Assembly: GCA_037034305.1 (NCBI GenBank)
Contig: JBAGJY010000001.1
Coordinates: forward strand, 476,140 to 540,139
Length of the DNA: 64,000 nucleotides
Origin: Streptantibioticus_A sp037034305
Lineage (GTDB): Bacteria; Actinomycetota; Actinomycetes; Streptomycetales; Streptomycetaceae
Direction: 5' to 3'
Each line of letters starts with the position of its first letter. Position 1 is the stretch's first letter. Position numbers and translations under genes: made by a program. Below are positions 8,627 to 17,436 of this stretch, in pieces. Under the pieces are notes generated by a model. It ran no database searches and was not told the origin of the DNA. It saw only the letters and a program-made list of their open reading frames with translations.

Positions 8627-8644
8627 CCGGGGGACAGCCCCCGG
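8627..8644 (+). terminator. Hairpin between two GT genes
   Basis: CCGGGGG (8627-8633) pairs with CCCCCGG (8638-8644) across ACAG. It lies in the 86-bp gap between the fused transferase and the next GT2 gene. It may attenuate read-through or stabilise a processed end. Confidence 0.4.
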
Positions 8645-8675
8645 ACCGCCAGCCGAGGAAGTTCCCGGAGGACCC

Positions 8676-10355
8676 ATGGCCCCGACGGCCCCCGACGTCA
8701 CCGTCACGGTGATCGTCTACAACGACGCCGAGCGACTGCCGCGTGCGGTGGAGTCGTTGCGCCGTCAGACGCTGCGCAACATCGAGATCATCATCAGCGA
8801 CGACCACTCGACGGACAACACCCCCGAGGTGGCCCGCGCGTTGGCGGCGCAGGACGAGCGCATCGTCTACAACCGCCTGCCGCAGAACAGCGGCGGGTGC
8901 AGCCGCCCGCGCAACTCGGCGATCGAGATCGCCAGGGCGCCGTACCTGATGTTCCTCGACAGCGACGACGAACTGCCCGAGCGGGCCCTGGAGCTGCTGC
9001 TGGCCGAGCTGCGCTCGGACGACACCGTCGACTTCGCGATGGGCGGCGTGGAGCGGGTACGCACCGACACCGGGGCCGTGTCGGCCTGGCACCCGCACCT
9101 GTTCACCAAGAAGCAGACGGTGCGCGGCATCGAGCAGCACCCCGGAGTGCTCTTCGAGCACCTGTCGACGAACAAGATGTACCGCCGGGAGTTCATCGAC
9201 CGGCACTCGCTGCGCTTCCCCGAGGGCATCCACTACGAGGACCAGCTGTTCTCCGCCCAGGCGTACTGCCTGGCACGGGCGTTCACCATCCTGCCGGAGC
9301 CGGTGTACCGCTGGTACATCTCGCCGTACGAGGCGGTGGGCGCGCTGTCCATCTCCAACCAGCGGCACCGGATCGAGAACGTCCGGGACCGGATCAACGT
9401 CGCCCGGCTGATCGACGAGTTCCTGGTGGACAGCGGCCACGAGTCCATCAAGGTCGACAAGGACTTCAAGTTCCTCAAGCACGACCTGCGGATGTACACC
9501 GGTGACCTGCCGTACCGCAGCCACGACTGGATCAAGCAGTTCGCCGACGAGGTCGGCCCGTACCTGGCCACGCTCGCTCCCGAGGCGTTCCGCCGACTGC
9601 CGCGCGACCAGCGGGTGGTGATCCAGCTGGTGCGCGACGGGCGGTACGAGGAGGCGCAGTTGGCCTCCCGCGGTATGGGCCGCGAGGTGGCGCCGCGCGA
9701 GGTGACCGAGGACGGCGCCGGGCACGTCTACTGGGGCTCGGTGGTTCCGGCCGACCCCGCCTCGGCGGGCGAGCTGGAGGTCAGCGACCTCGACCTGCGC
9801 ACCCGGCCGTTCAAGAACGCGCTGCTGCGGCACGAGATCATCCGGATCGCGCCCGAGTCGGGCTCGCGGGTCACACTGGACGTGCGCACCTACGACCCCG
9901 GCAACCAGTTGCCGATGGCCCCGGTGGTGGCGACGGTCCATCTGGCGCCCGCCACCAAGCGGTTGAGCGTGTCGTTCCGGCTGGACCCGGTGCGGCCGGG
10001 GTTGTTCGAGGGGACGGTCACCCTCGACCTGTCCTCGGTGCCGCTGCCGCCGCACGGCTTCTCCGGGGTACGGCATCCGGTGCTGGCGATCACCCAGCAC
10101 CGGCAGCACAACACGGGCCTGCTGCTGGCGCCGCTGGACTTCCCGGCCATGAGCAAGCGGATCGCCTACCACCGTGGCATGGCCGAGCACACCGTCACGG
10201 TGGAGCCGGAGGGCCACGGCGGTGGCCGCATCCAGATCCGCTGGGAGCGGGCGGGCCTCCTGGCGAAGGCCGAGCCCCACCTGCCCACGCTGGCCCGCGT
10301 CGCGGGCCCCGGCCTGCGCAAGGTCTCAGGCCTCGTCCGAGGCCTGACGAAGTAA
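8676..10355 (+). CDS. GT2 family glycosyltransferase, relative of the 3514-5133 protein
   Basis: A protein of 559 residues from the ATG at 8676, chosen because GGAGG lies at 8667-8671. An upstream in-frame GTG at 8586 overlaps the previous stop codon but would add a poor N-terminus. The GT-A domain shows VTVTVIVYNDAERL, ISDDHSTDNT, SGGCSRPRN and MFLDSDDELP. The rest comprises a helical region and a beta-rich C-terminal domain, as in the first GT2 protein. It likely transfers a sugar to the same surface polymer as its neighbours; the donor is unknown. The gene ends before an array of GC-rich hairpins shared with the converging membrane-protein gene. Confidence 0.85.
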   Translation: MAPTAPDVTVTVIVYNDAERLPRAVESLRRQTLRNIEIIISDDHSTDNTPEVARALAAQDERIVYNRLPQNSGGCSRPRNSAIEIARAPYLMFLDSDDELPERALELLLAELRSDDTVDFAMGGVERVRTDTGAVSAWHPHLFTKKQTVRGIEQHPGVLFEHLSTNKMYRREFIDRHSLRFPEGIHYEDQLFSAQAYCLARAFTILPEPVYRWYISPYEAVGALSISNQRHRIENVRDRINVARLIDEFLVDSGHESIKVDKDFKFLKHDLRMYTGDLPYRSHDWIKQFADEVGPYLATLAPEAFRRLPRDQRVVIQLVRDGRYEEAQLASRGMGREVAPREVTEDGAGHVYWGSVVPADPASAGELEVSDLDLRTRPFKNALLRHEIIRIAPESGSRVTLDVRTYDPGNQLPMAPVVATVHLAPATKRLSVSFRLDPVRPGLFEGTVTLDLSSVPLPPHGFSGVRHPVLAITQHRQHNTGLLLAPLDFPAMSKRIAYHRGMAEHTVTVEPEGHGGGRIQIRWERAGLLAKAEPHLPTLARVAGPGLRKVSGLVRGLTK

Positions 10356-10400
10356 GGCCCGGGATTTCAGGGCGGCTGCGCCCCGGGCCCCTTGAAGCGA

Positions 10401-10626
10401 CTGTGCCCCCGATCTCCCAACCAGAGAGCGGGGGCACAGCCATAAGCACGCTCTGGGCGCAGCCCAGAAAACGGGGTTCCGGCGCGCAGCCCCGGAAAAG
10501 GGGGATCTGGGGGCGGAAGCTTCCAACCGGTTCGGGGGCGCAGCCCCGAAGGGGGTCTGGGGCGCAGCCCCAGAAGCGGGGCCCGGGGGCGGAGCCCCCG
10601 AGGGGGTTTGGGGGCGGAGCCCCCAA
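10401..10626. repeat. Array of at least six GC-rich hairpins between converging genes
   Basis: Palindromes follow each other within about 225 bp. CTGTGCCCCCG pairs with CGGGGGCACAG (10401-10439). Around 10452-10467 lies TCTGGG..CCCAGA, and around 10475-10497 TTCCGG..CCGGAA. A CGGGG/CCCCG pair lies around 10532-10549, and CTGGGG/CCCCAG around 10557-10572. Two CGGGGGC/TTGGGGGC types lie around 10584-10600 and 10608-10626. Many share the core GGGGCGNAGCCCC, a palindrome very common at Streptomyces gene ends. They can terminate transcription from both sides. Confidence 0.7.
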
Positions 10627-10637
10627 GGAACCGAACC

Positions 10638-12200
10638 TCAGACCACCTTCAGCAGCATTTCCCCGTTCGGGCCGGAGGCCACCTTCTCCAGGGCGGGATC
10701 GCCAGCAGCGAACCCGCCATCGCTGCGGAACTGGATGACCCAGCGCACGTGATACCCGCGCAGCAGCGCCAACCGCTCGGCCCGCGAAGTGGCCTTCGCG
10801 AAGAACTTCTTGGTGTCCTTCTCGCGCTGCGCCTCGTCCTTGAGGAAGAAGTCCGGGTAGCCGGACGCGACCGTGTACGGCCCGTACGCGGGCGCCTGGC
10901 GAAGGGCGAAGTAGTCCTTCGTCATGATCACCTGGCCGTACTTCACATGCCTGGTGATCCACTGGTAGCCGCCCCACTCGTGCTGAGCCGGCGCGCTGCC
11001 CAGTACCGGAACCGACTTGGTGGACGCCACGTAGTTGAGCGCCCCGGCCTGCGACCAGCAGCCGACCAGCAGTGCCGCCGCGGTCAGCGGCACCAGTACC
11101 CGCCGCACCCGGCGCGAGGCGCCGACCAGTTCCACCGCCAGCGCGACCTGCGCGGAGACGAAGACCGCGGGCAGCACCCGCCCGTACGACCAGTGCTGGG
11201 TCAGCCCGCCCAGCGCGTACACCAGCGCGCCGAAGGCGAAGAACAGCACCAGCGGATCGCGCCGGTCCCGCCGGAACCGCAGCGCCAGCGCCACGATGCC
11301 CAGTGACAGCAGACCGAACCGGGAGACCAGGTGGTCGTAGAGCGGCCGGTGGATCTCCTCCAGGCCGCCGACGTTCAGCAGCGAGAAGAACGAGTAGTAC
11401 GGCCAGACCAGCAGGATCGCCAGGGCCAGCGCTGCCGCCGCGCCGATCCGCAGCCAGGCCGCCTGGTCCGGCCAGGGCCGGGTCCCCAGCAGTATCGCCA
11501 GCAGCCCGAAGACCGTCACCACACCGGTGAACTGGTGGCTGAGCGCCACCACCGCCAGCAGCGCGCCGAGCATGAGGTACCGGGTCAGGCCCCAGTTCCG
11601 GGCCAGTGCGGTGCGCAGCATCGCCCACAGGTGGAACGCCACGCCCATGGCGAACGTGCTGGGGTAGGCGATGCACAGGGCCAGCGAGGTGGCTCCGGGG
11701 AAGCCGCTCCAGGTGAACAGCTCCCAGCCGTACAGCAGCGTGACGCACAGAATCGCCAACGGTACCGCCGCCCGGTGGGTGGTGAGCGTACGGACGAACT
11801 GCCGGATGCCGGTGACCAGCAGCACCAGGTTGATCGCGGCGGCGAGGTGCAGCACCTGGAACGTGGTGGCCCCGGTGACCTTGCCGACCAGCGCCAGGAA
11901 CAGCATCCACGGCGAGTAGTACGGGCTGTCGACGTCCGCCTTGACCAGCGGGTCGCCCGGGTTGCCGAGGTCGTGCCGCAGCCGCTCCAGGGTGGCGGCG
12001 TGGATACCCAGGTCGCCCGCCCACGGCAGCTTGACCACCATCAGCGCGAGCAGTACGACGACCAGCAGTGCGGCGGCGGACACCGCCTTCTCCAGCAGAC
12101 CCGCGGCCCGCCAACGGGTCTGGGCGGACCGGCCCAGACGCGCTATGCGCCCCTCCGGTCCGCCGGTTCCCGGCGTGGCCCGCTCAGTTGCGGCGGGCAC
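10638..12200 (-). CDS. Multipass membrane protein, probable GT-C-type glycosyltransferase
   Basis: A protein of 520 residues starting at GTG (12200), overlapping the stop of the upstream dolichyl-phosphate-mannose-synthase-like gene by 17 bp. At least ten hydrophobic segments are visible from about residue 38 to 370. The first large extracytoplasmic loop contains VDSPYYSPW, an acidic motif typical of polyprenyl-phosphate-sugar-dependent GT-C enzymes. A soluble C-terminal part (about 385-520) follows. Tight linkage to the DPM-synthase-like gene and a nucleotidyltransferase suggests it uses polyprenyl-phosphate-mannose outside the membrane. The acceptor is unknown, and the family call is inference from topology and context. 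Confidence 0.7.
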   Translation of the reverse strand: MPAATERATPGTGGPEGRIARLGRSAQTRWRAAGLLEKAVSAAALLVVVLLALMVVKLPWAGDLGIHAATLERLRHDLGNPGDPLVKADVDSPYYSPWMLFLALVGKVTGATTFQVLHLAAAINLVLLVTGIRQFVRTLTTHRAAVPLAILCVTLLYGWELFTWSGFPGATSLALCIAYPSTFAMGVAFHLWAMLRTALARNWGLTRYLMLGALLAVVALSHQFTGVVTVFGLLAILLGTRPWPDQAAWLRIGAAAALALAILLVWPYYSFFSLLNVGGLEEIHRPLYDHLVSRFGLLSLGIVALALRFRRDRRDPLVLFFAFGALVYALGGLTQHWSYGRVLPAVFVSAQVALAVELVGASRRVRRVLVPLTAAALLVGCWSQAGALNYVASTKSVPVLGSAPAQHEWGGYQWITRHVKYGQVIMTKDYFALRQAPAYGPYTVASGYPDFFLKDEAQREKDTKKFFAKATSRAERLALLRGYHVRWVIQFRSDGGFAAGDPALEKVASGPNGEMLLKVV

Positions 12201-13008
12201 GCGAGGAGTCCAGTCGCAGTCGCCAGGGCAGCACGGCCGACTCGACCTGCACCGCCAGGGTCATCTTGGACGCGCCGATCTGCCGTTCCTCAAAGTGGAT
12301 CGGCACCTCGACGCCCGTGTAACCGGCGCGCACCGCCTGGTACTTGAGCTCGACCTGGAAGCTGTAGCCGTTGCTGCGGACCTCCGACAGCCTCATCTCG
12401 GTGACCGTGTCGGCCCGCCACAGGCAAAATCCCGCGGTCACGTCGCGCAGCCCGGTGCGCAGCACCGTGCTCACATAGGCGTTGGCCCAGCGGGAGAGCA
12501 GCCTGCGGTGCAGGCCCCACTCCTCGGCGAGCCGACCGCCGCAGACGTACCGGCTGCCGACGACGAACCCGGCGCCGGTGGACAGCGCCGTGCCCAGCAT
12601 CTGCGGCACGTACTCCACCGGGTGGCTGCCGTCGGCGTCCATCTGGAGCACGTACTCGGCGCCGTCGGCGACCGCCTGGTCCATGCCCGCGGCGTAGGCG
12701 CGGCCGAGGCCGTCCTTGGCGGTGCGGTGCAGTACGGAGATCCGGGTGCGGTCCGGCTCGTTGTAGCGCTCGGCCAGCCGCTCGGCGACCTCACCGGTGC
12801 CGTCAGGGCTGTTGTCGTCCACCACCAGCAGCCGCAGCCCCGGCAGGTCGAGCGCCATCAGCTTCTCGGCCATGCCCGGCAGGTTCTCGGCCTCGTTGTA
12901 GGTGGGCATCACCACGGTCAGCGCGATGCCGCTCCACTGCGGAGGGAGCTGTACCGGTCGACGCAGCTCGGCGGCCGTCGGGACTGCCTGGGGGGTCGTC
13001 GTCGTCAT
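12184..13008 (-). CDS. Polyprenol-phosphate mannosyltransferase-like GT2 enzyme (DPM synthase type)
   Basis: A protein of 274 residues. GT2 features are VVMPTYNEAENL, VVDDNSPDGT and the metal-binding QMDADGSHP, all typical of dolichyl/polyprenyl-phosphate mannose synthases (Ppm1/Dpm1). The enzyme moves mannose from GDP-mannose to polyprenyl phosphate on the inner membrane face. No C-terminal membrane domain is present, as in soluble Dpm1 forms. It sits 29 bp after the nucleotidyltransferase that could make GDP-mannose and overlaps a membrane transferase that could use the product, so the three genes form a coherent operon. The ATG at 13008 has a GGGAAG sequence upstream. Confidence 0.85.
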   Translation of the reverse strand: MTTTTPQAVPTAAELRRPVQLPPQWSGIALTVVMPTYNEAENLPGMAEKLMALDLPGLRLLVVDDNSPDGTGEVAERLAERYNEPDRTRISVLHRTAKDGLGRAYAAGMDQAVADGAEYVLQMDADGSHPVEYVPQMLGTALSTGAGFVVGSRYVCGGRLAEEWGLHRRLLSRWANAYVSTVLRTGLRDVTAGFCLWRADTVTEMRLSEVRSNGYSFQVELKYQAVRAGYTGVEVPIHFEERQIGASKMTLAVQVESAVLPWRLRLDSSRARRN

Positions 13009-13037
13009 CAAGTGGTCTTCCCTGTCGGGCCGCGGCC

Positions 13038-14117
13038 CTACGGCTTCGGGGAGAAGCGGATCGCGGCGTCGGGGATCGTCGAGTGGCACCACACTCGCGC
13101 TCCGCCCTGCAGTTCGTTGTCCTCGCCGACCTCGGCCCGGTCTCCGATCACGGCGTTCTCCAGTACGGTACGCGAGCCGACGCGGGCTCCCTCGCCCACG
13201 ATCGAGGCCCGCACCTGGGCACCGGACTCGACGCGGGCGCCGTCCAGCACGATGGAGCCCTCGACCACCGCGTCCGCCGCGATGAACGAACCGGCGCCCA
13301 CCACGGTTCCGCCGGACAGCTTCGCGCCGTCCTCCACGGTGGCGCCGGGCAGCACCAGGCACTCACCGGTCTTGCCGGGCAGCGCGGGGGAGCGCACGAC
13401 ACCGCGCACCAGGTCCGCGGAGGCCTGGATGAGCGCGGCCGGGCGGCCGAGGTCCAGCCAGTACGTCTGGTCCACCACGCCGTGCAGGTGCGCACCGGAC
13501 TCCAGCAGCCCGGGGAACGTCTCGCGCTCGACGGAGACCACGCGGCCCGCCGGGATGGTGTCGATCACCGAGCGGCGGAAGACGTAGCAACCGGCGTTGA
13601 CCTGGTCGGTGACGATCTCCTCGGGGCGCTGCGGCTTCTCGGTGAAGGCCAGTACCCGGCCGGTCTCGTCGGTGGGGACCAGGCCGAAGGCGCTGGGGTC
13701 CTCGACCCGGGTCAGGTGCAGCGAGACGTCGGCCCCGGCGGCGCGGTGGCTGTCGACCAGGCCCGCGATGTCCAGGCCGGTGAGGATGTCGCCGTTGAAG
13801 ATCAGCACCGGCTCGTCGGGCCCGCAGGTCAGCGCGTCGGCCGCGTTGCGGATCGCGCCACCGGTGCCCAGCGGCTCGGTCTCGTGGATGTAGGTGACGC
13901 GCAGGCCCAGGTCGGAGCCGTCACCGAAGTACGGCTCGAAGACCTCGGCCAGGTAGGAGGTGGCGAGCACCACATGGGTGACGCCGGCGGCCCGCGCCCT
14001 GGCGAGCTGGTGGGCGAGGAACGGCACACCGGCGGTCGGAACCATCGGCTTCGGCGTGTTTTCCGTGACGGGGCGGAGACGGGAGCCCTTCCCGCCGACC
14101 AGGAGGATCGCTTCCAC
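13038..14117 (-). CDS. NDP-sugar nucleotidyltransferase, probable mannose-1-phosphate guanylyltransferase
   Basis: A protein of 359 residues from GTG 14117, chosen because GAGG lies eight bases upstream; two TTG codons further upstream are less likely. The pyrophosphorylase domain starts with AILLVGGKGSRLRPVTENTPKPM, which contains the nucleotide-binding G-G-x-G-x-R-L and the PKPM lysine. A C-terminal left-handed beta-helix of hexapeptide repeats runs from about residue 255. Length and plan match actinobacterial GDP-mannose pyrophosphorylases, including the mycobacterial enzyme of the same length. It would make GDP-mannose for the mannosyl-phosphate-polyprenol synthase downstream. Glucose-1-phosphate as substrate cannot be excluded from sequence alone. 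Confidence 0.82.
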   Translation of the reverse strand: MEAILLVGGKGSRLRPVTENTPKPMVPTAGVPFLAHQLARARAAGVTHVVLATSYLAEVFEPYFGDGSDLGLRVTYIHETEPLGTGGAIRNAADALTCGPDEPVLIFNGDILTGLDIAGLVDSHRAAGADVSLHLTRVEDPSAFGLVPTDETGRVLAFTEKPQRPEEIVTDQVNAGCYVFRRSVIDTIPAGRVVSVERETFPGLLESGAHLHGVVDQTYWLDLGRPAALIQASADLVRGVVRSPALPGKTGECLVLPGATVEDGAKLSGGTVVGAGSFIAADAVVEGSIVLDGARVESGAQVRASIVGEGARVGSRTVLENAVIGDRAEVGEDNELQGGARVWCHSTIPDAAIRFSPKP

Positions 14118-14332
14118 TGACAAGTACCTCAATCACTTACGGGCCGACGGACGGGTAGGGATACTACCTACGCTTTTGCTGGGGGTTGTCCACGAGGGAC
14201 GGCGGGGCGGCCGTGACGCCGCGTGGAACAACGTGCCGGGCATCGTAGTGAACGCCGCTGTGGCGGGTCGGGTCACGCCCGCTGGATTCAGAGGGTTCTC
14301 ATCGGTTCTCAGGCACTTTTCACCGGATCCGC

Positions 14333-15580
14333 TCATGGCGACCACCTGAACAACATCAGCAGCCCGACCGCGTACCACCCGGCGAACACCGCCCCGCAGC
14401 CGTACAGGCACCCCTGTACCAGCCGGGGCAGCCGGGCCACCGGGCGGGCCACCAGCAGAAGCAGCACCGGCAGGAACGGCAGCATGAAGCGCGGCTTGGA
14501 CAGCGGGGAGCCGGGCGTGCCGAACATCAGCTCCCACGCCCCGGCCAGCGCCAGCACCAGCGGCCAGGGCACCTTGCGGTCCATGGCCAGCGCCACCACG
14601 GCGATCGCGACCAGCAGGATCAGCGCCAGCACCACCGGGTAGCGGATGTCGGTGTGCTGGTAGGTCGCCACCTGCTTGAGGAAGTGCAGCGAGCCGCGGC
14701 CGAAGTCGAAGGACTGCCCCCAGGCCTTCTCCGCCTCGAACCAGCCGTCCCAGCGGCCGACCCGGCTGCCCAGGTACAGCCAGCTGAAGACCAGCCCGAG
14801 CGGCGCCAGGGCCAGCGCCAGCCACGGCCGCCAGCCGTCCCGGCGCCGCAGCAGCGCCCAGCCCGCGCTCAGCACCAGCACCCCGACCAGCACCGACGCG
14901 GTCGGCCTGATCGTCCCGGCCAGCGCGGTGAGCGCTCCGGCGGCCACCCAGCGGCGGGCGATGACCGCGATCAGCGCCCACATCAGCGCCGCGCTGAAGC
15001 ACGCCTCGGAGTACGGCACCCACAGCGCGAAGGCGTACGGGGAGCACGCCCACAGCCCGACGCACGCGTAGCCGACGCGCCGTCCGAGCACCGAGCGGGC
15101 GAGGGTGTGCACCCCGATCGCGGCGGCGGTGGCGGCCAGCCAGGAGACCACCACGCCCGCGTACGGGTAGCCGAGGCCGGTCACCGCGTGGACGGCTCTT
15201 ATCAGCGCGGGGACCAGCGGGAAGAACGCGAGCGTGGACCACTTCGGTATGCCGTCGGACTGATAGCTCAGGTGGTGGGGGTAGCCGTGCTCGGCGACGC
15301 TGAGGTAGTTCTTGCTGTCCCACTTGCTCAGCACCTGCACCACGCCGTAGCCGAGGTGGTGCGTGAGGAGCAGCAGCACGGTGAAGGCGAGCGCCGAGAC
15401 CGCCAGGTAGATGCCCGCGGCGTTCAGCGCCTCGCGGCGGACGAAACGTATCGTCACCGGTTCCCGGCGCAGCAGCTCGGCGAGCCGCCCCCGCCAGTCG
15501 GCGCCCGTCGCGCCCGCCCCGGAGTCCGCCGGGCCGTTCGCGGCGGCGGAACTGTCGGGCGGCGGCGCTACGTCGACCAT
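14333..15580 (-). CDS. PIG-V-like mannosyltransferase family membrane protein
   Basis: A protein of 415 residues with a 35-residue Ala/Pro/Gly-rich cytoplasmic start and then about nine to ten membrane segments. The first extracytoplasmic loop contains KWDSKNYLSVAEHGYP, matching the W-D-x-x-x-Y-L-x-I-A-x-x-G-Y motif of the PIG-V / GPI-mannosyltransferase-like family. These are GT-C enzymes that use polyprenyl-phosphate-mannose on the outer face of the membrane. The gene lies upstream of the GDP-mannose and polyprenyl-phosphate-mannose genes on the same strand, with a 215-bp gap. The acceptor could be a lipid, a protein or a wall glycan. Confidence 0.8.
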   Translation of the reverse strand: MVDVAPPPDSSAAANGPADSGAGATGADWRGRLAELLRREPVTIRFVRREALNAAGIYLAVSALAFTVLLLLTHHLGYGVVQVLSKWDSKNYLSVAEHGYPHHLSYQSDGIPKWSTLAFFPLVPALIRAVHAVTGLGYPYAGVVVSWLAATAAAIGVHTLARSVLGRRVGYACVGLWACSPYAFALWVPYSEACFSAALMWALIAVIARRWVAAGALTALAGTIRPTASVLVGVLVLSAGWALLRRRDGWRPWLALALAPLGLVFSWLYLGSRVGRWDGWFEAEKAWGQSFDFGRGSLHFLKQVATYQHTDIRYPVVLALILLVAIAVVALAMDRKVPWPLVLALAGAWELMFGTPGSPLSKPRFMLPFLPVLLLLVARPVARLPRLVQGCLYGCGAVFAGWYAVGLLMLFRWSP

Positions 15581-15695
15581 GGGGCTTCTCCGGGGGCTGG
15601 GGGAAAGGACATCACCGGTGCGATGGCCCGGTCGTCCACCGACGAGCGAGCCCGTTCACCTTAAGGTCGGGCGTGTCGCTCGCTCAAAACGCAAG

Positions 15696-15860
15696 GGCAC
15701 CCCACGCGCGCGCGGGGTGCCGGAAGCGGTGGCCCTGGGCCGGAAACGGGTGGCTCTGGGCCGGAAGCACCCGGCCCAGGCGCACCCGGGCCCGAGGGTC
15801 GAGCAGGTCGGGCGAAGTCCGCTCCGGTTCCGCGGAGCCCCGAAGGGGCGCGGGGAACCG
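15696..15860. terminator. Terminator-like palindromes between the membrane transferase gene and pyk
   Basis: GGCACCCC (15696-15703) pairs with GGGGTGCC (15714-15721). Two copies of CTGGGCCGGAA follow around 15726-15766. Around 15824-15858 lies a nested palindrome, CGGTTCCGCG..GGGGAACCG enclosing AGCCCC-GAA-GGGGC, a sequence found at very many Streptomyces gene ends. The 343-bp gap (15581-15923) holds no gene that I can support. Confidence 0.6.
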
Positions 15861-15923
15861 CGCGACCAGCCGCAGCGGTGCCGCGGGTGATCGACGGCAC
15901 ATCGCCGCACCCCAGCGGAGCGT

Positions 15924-17354
15924 CTAGTCCTGGCTGCCGCCGCCGAGGTGGTGGACGCGGACCAGGTTGGTGGTGCCGGGGACGCCGGGCGGGGAGCCCG
16001 CGGTGATGATCACGGTGTCGCCCTTGCCGTACTCGCTGAGCTTGAGCATCTCCTGGTCGACCAGGTCGACCATCGCGTCGGTGTGGTCGACGTGCTTGAC
16101 CAGGTGCGTCTGCACGCCCCAGGTCAGCGCCAGCTGGTTGCGGGTCGCCGCGTCGGTGGTGAACGCCAGCACCGGTACCGGCACCCGGTAGCGGGCCAGC
16201 CGGCGCGCGGTGTCACCGGACTTGGTGAAGGCCACCAGCGTCTTGGCGTCCAGGAAGTCCGCCAGCTCGGCGGCGGCCCGGGCCACCGCGCCGCCCTGGG
16301 TGCGCGGCTTCTTGCCCGGTGCCAGCGGCTGCAGGCCGCGCTTGAGCAGTTCCTCCTCGGCGGCCTCGACGATCCGGGACATCGTCTTGACGGTCTCGAT
16401 CGGGTACTTGCCGACCGAGGACTCGGCGGACAGCATCACCGCGTCCGCGCCGTCCAGCACCGCGTTCGCCACGTCGGACGCCTCGGCGCGGGTGGGGCGG
16501 GAGTTGGTGATCATCGACTCCATCATCTGGGTCGCGACGATCACCGGCTTGGCGTTGCGGCGGCACAGCTCGACCAGCCGCTTCTGGACGACCGGCACCT
16601 TCTCCAGCGGGTACTCCACCGCCAGGTCGCCGCGGGCCACCATCACCCCGTCGAAGGCGGCGACGACGTCCTCCATGTTGGCCACCGCCTGCGGCTTCTC
16701 CACCTTGGCGATGACCGGGACCCGGCGGCCCACCTCGTCCATGACGCGGTGCACGTCCCGGACGTCCTTGGCGTCCCGGACGAAGGACAGCGCGACCAGG
16801 TCCACGCCCATGCGCAGCGCGAACCGCAGGTCCTCGATGTCCTTCTCGGACAGCGCCGGGACGTTGACGGCGGCGCCGGGCAGGTTGATGCCCTTGTGGT
16901 CGGAGATGATGCCGCCCTCGACCACCAGGCAGCGCACCCGCGGGCCGTCGACCTCGATGACCCGCAGCGCGACGTTGCCGTCGTTGATCAGGACCGGGTC
17001 GCCCTGGCTGACGTCGCCGGGCAGGCCCTTGTACGTCGTGCCGCAGATGTGCCGGTCGCCGGGCACGTCCTCGGTGGTGATGACGAACTCGTCACCCGCC
17101 ACCAGCTCCACCGGACCGTCGGCGAAGGTCTCCAGGCGGATCTTGGGCCCCTGCAGGTCGGCGAGGACGCCGACGGCGCGCCCGGTCTCCTCGGAGACCT
17201 TGCGCACGCGGTGGTAGCGCTCCTCGTGCTCGGCATGGGTGCCGTGGCTGAAGTTGAACCGGGCCACGTTCATTCCGGCCTCGACCAGTGTCTTGAGCTG
17301 GTCGTAGGAGTCGACGGCGGGCCCCAGGGTGCAGACGATTTTCGCTCGGCGCAT
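15924..17354 (-). CDS. pyk: Pyruvate kinase
   Basis: A protein of 476 residues, the normal length. It begins RRAKIVCTLGPAVDS and contains MNVARFNFSHG, LADLQGPKIR, the metal- and phosphoenolpyruvate-binding IAKVEKPQAV, MVARGDLAVE and ATQMMESM, all pyruvate kinase signatures. It converts phosphoenolpyruvate and ADP to pyruvate and ATP, the last step of glycolysis. It is the third of three same-strand genes (pta, ackA, pyk), 82 bp after ackA. Its own -10-like TAGGAT lies seven bases before the ATG without a Shine-Dalgarno, so it can be transcribed alone as a leaderless mRNA. Confidence 0.97.
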   Translation of the reverse strand: MRRAKIVCTLGPAVDSYDQLKTLVEAGMNVARFNFSHGTHAEHEERYHRVRKVSEETGRAVGVLADLQGPKIRLETFADGPVELVAGDEFVITTEDVPGDRHICGTTYKGLPGDVSQGDPVLINDGNVALRVIEVDGPRVRCLVVEGGIISDHKGINLPGAAVNVPALSEKDIEDLRFALRMGVDLVALSFVRDAKDVRDVHRVMDEVGRRVPVIAKVEKPQAVANMEDVVAAFDGVMVARGDLAVEYPLEKVPVVQKRLVELCRRNAKPVIVATQMMESMITNSRPTRAEASDVANAVLDGADAVMLSAESSVGKYPIETVKTMSRIVEAAEEELLKRGLQPLAPGKKPRTQGGAVARAAAELADFLDAKTLVAFTKSGDTARRLARYRVPVPVLAFTTDAATRNQLALTWGVQTHLVKHVDHTDAMVDLVDQEMLKLSEYGKGDTVIITAGSPPGVPGTTNLVRVHHLGGGSQD

Positions 17355-17367
17355 GTGGACGATCCTA
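17355..17367 (-). promoter_or_regulatory. Candidate leaderless promoter of pyk (-10 TAGGAT)
   Basis: On the minus strand TAGGAT (17367-17362) is followed by CGTCCAC and then the ATG at 17354. No ribosome-binding site is present. A clear -35 is not visible. Confidence 0.5.
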
Positions 17368-17436
17368 TCGATGTTTTGTTCCGGCCCGGAATTTACCGGC
17401 TGGCCCCTGTATGGAGGCCTCCCGTTCCGGCCCGGT

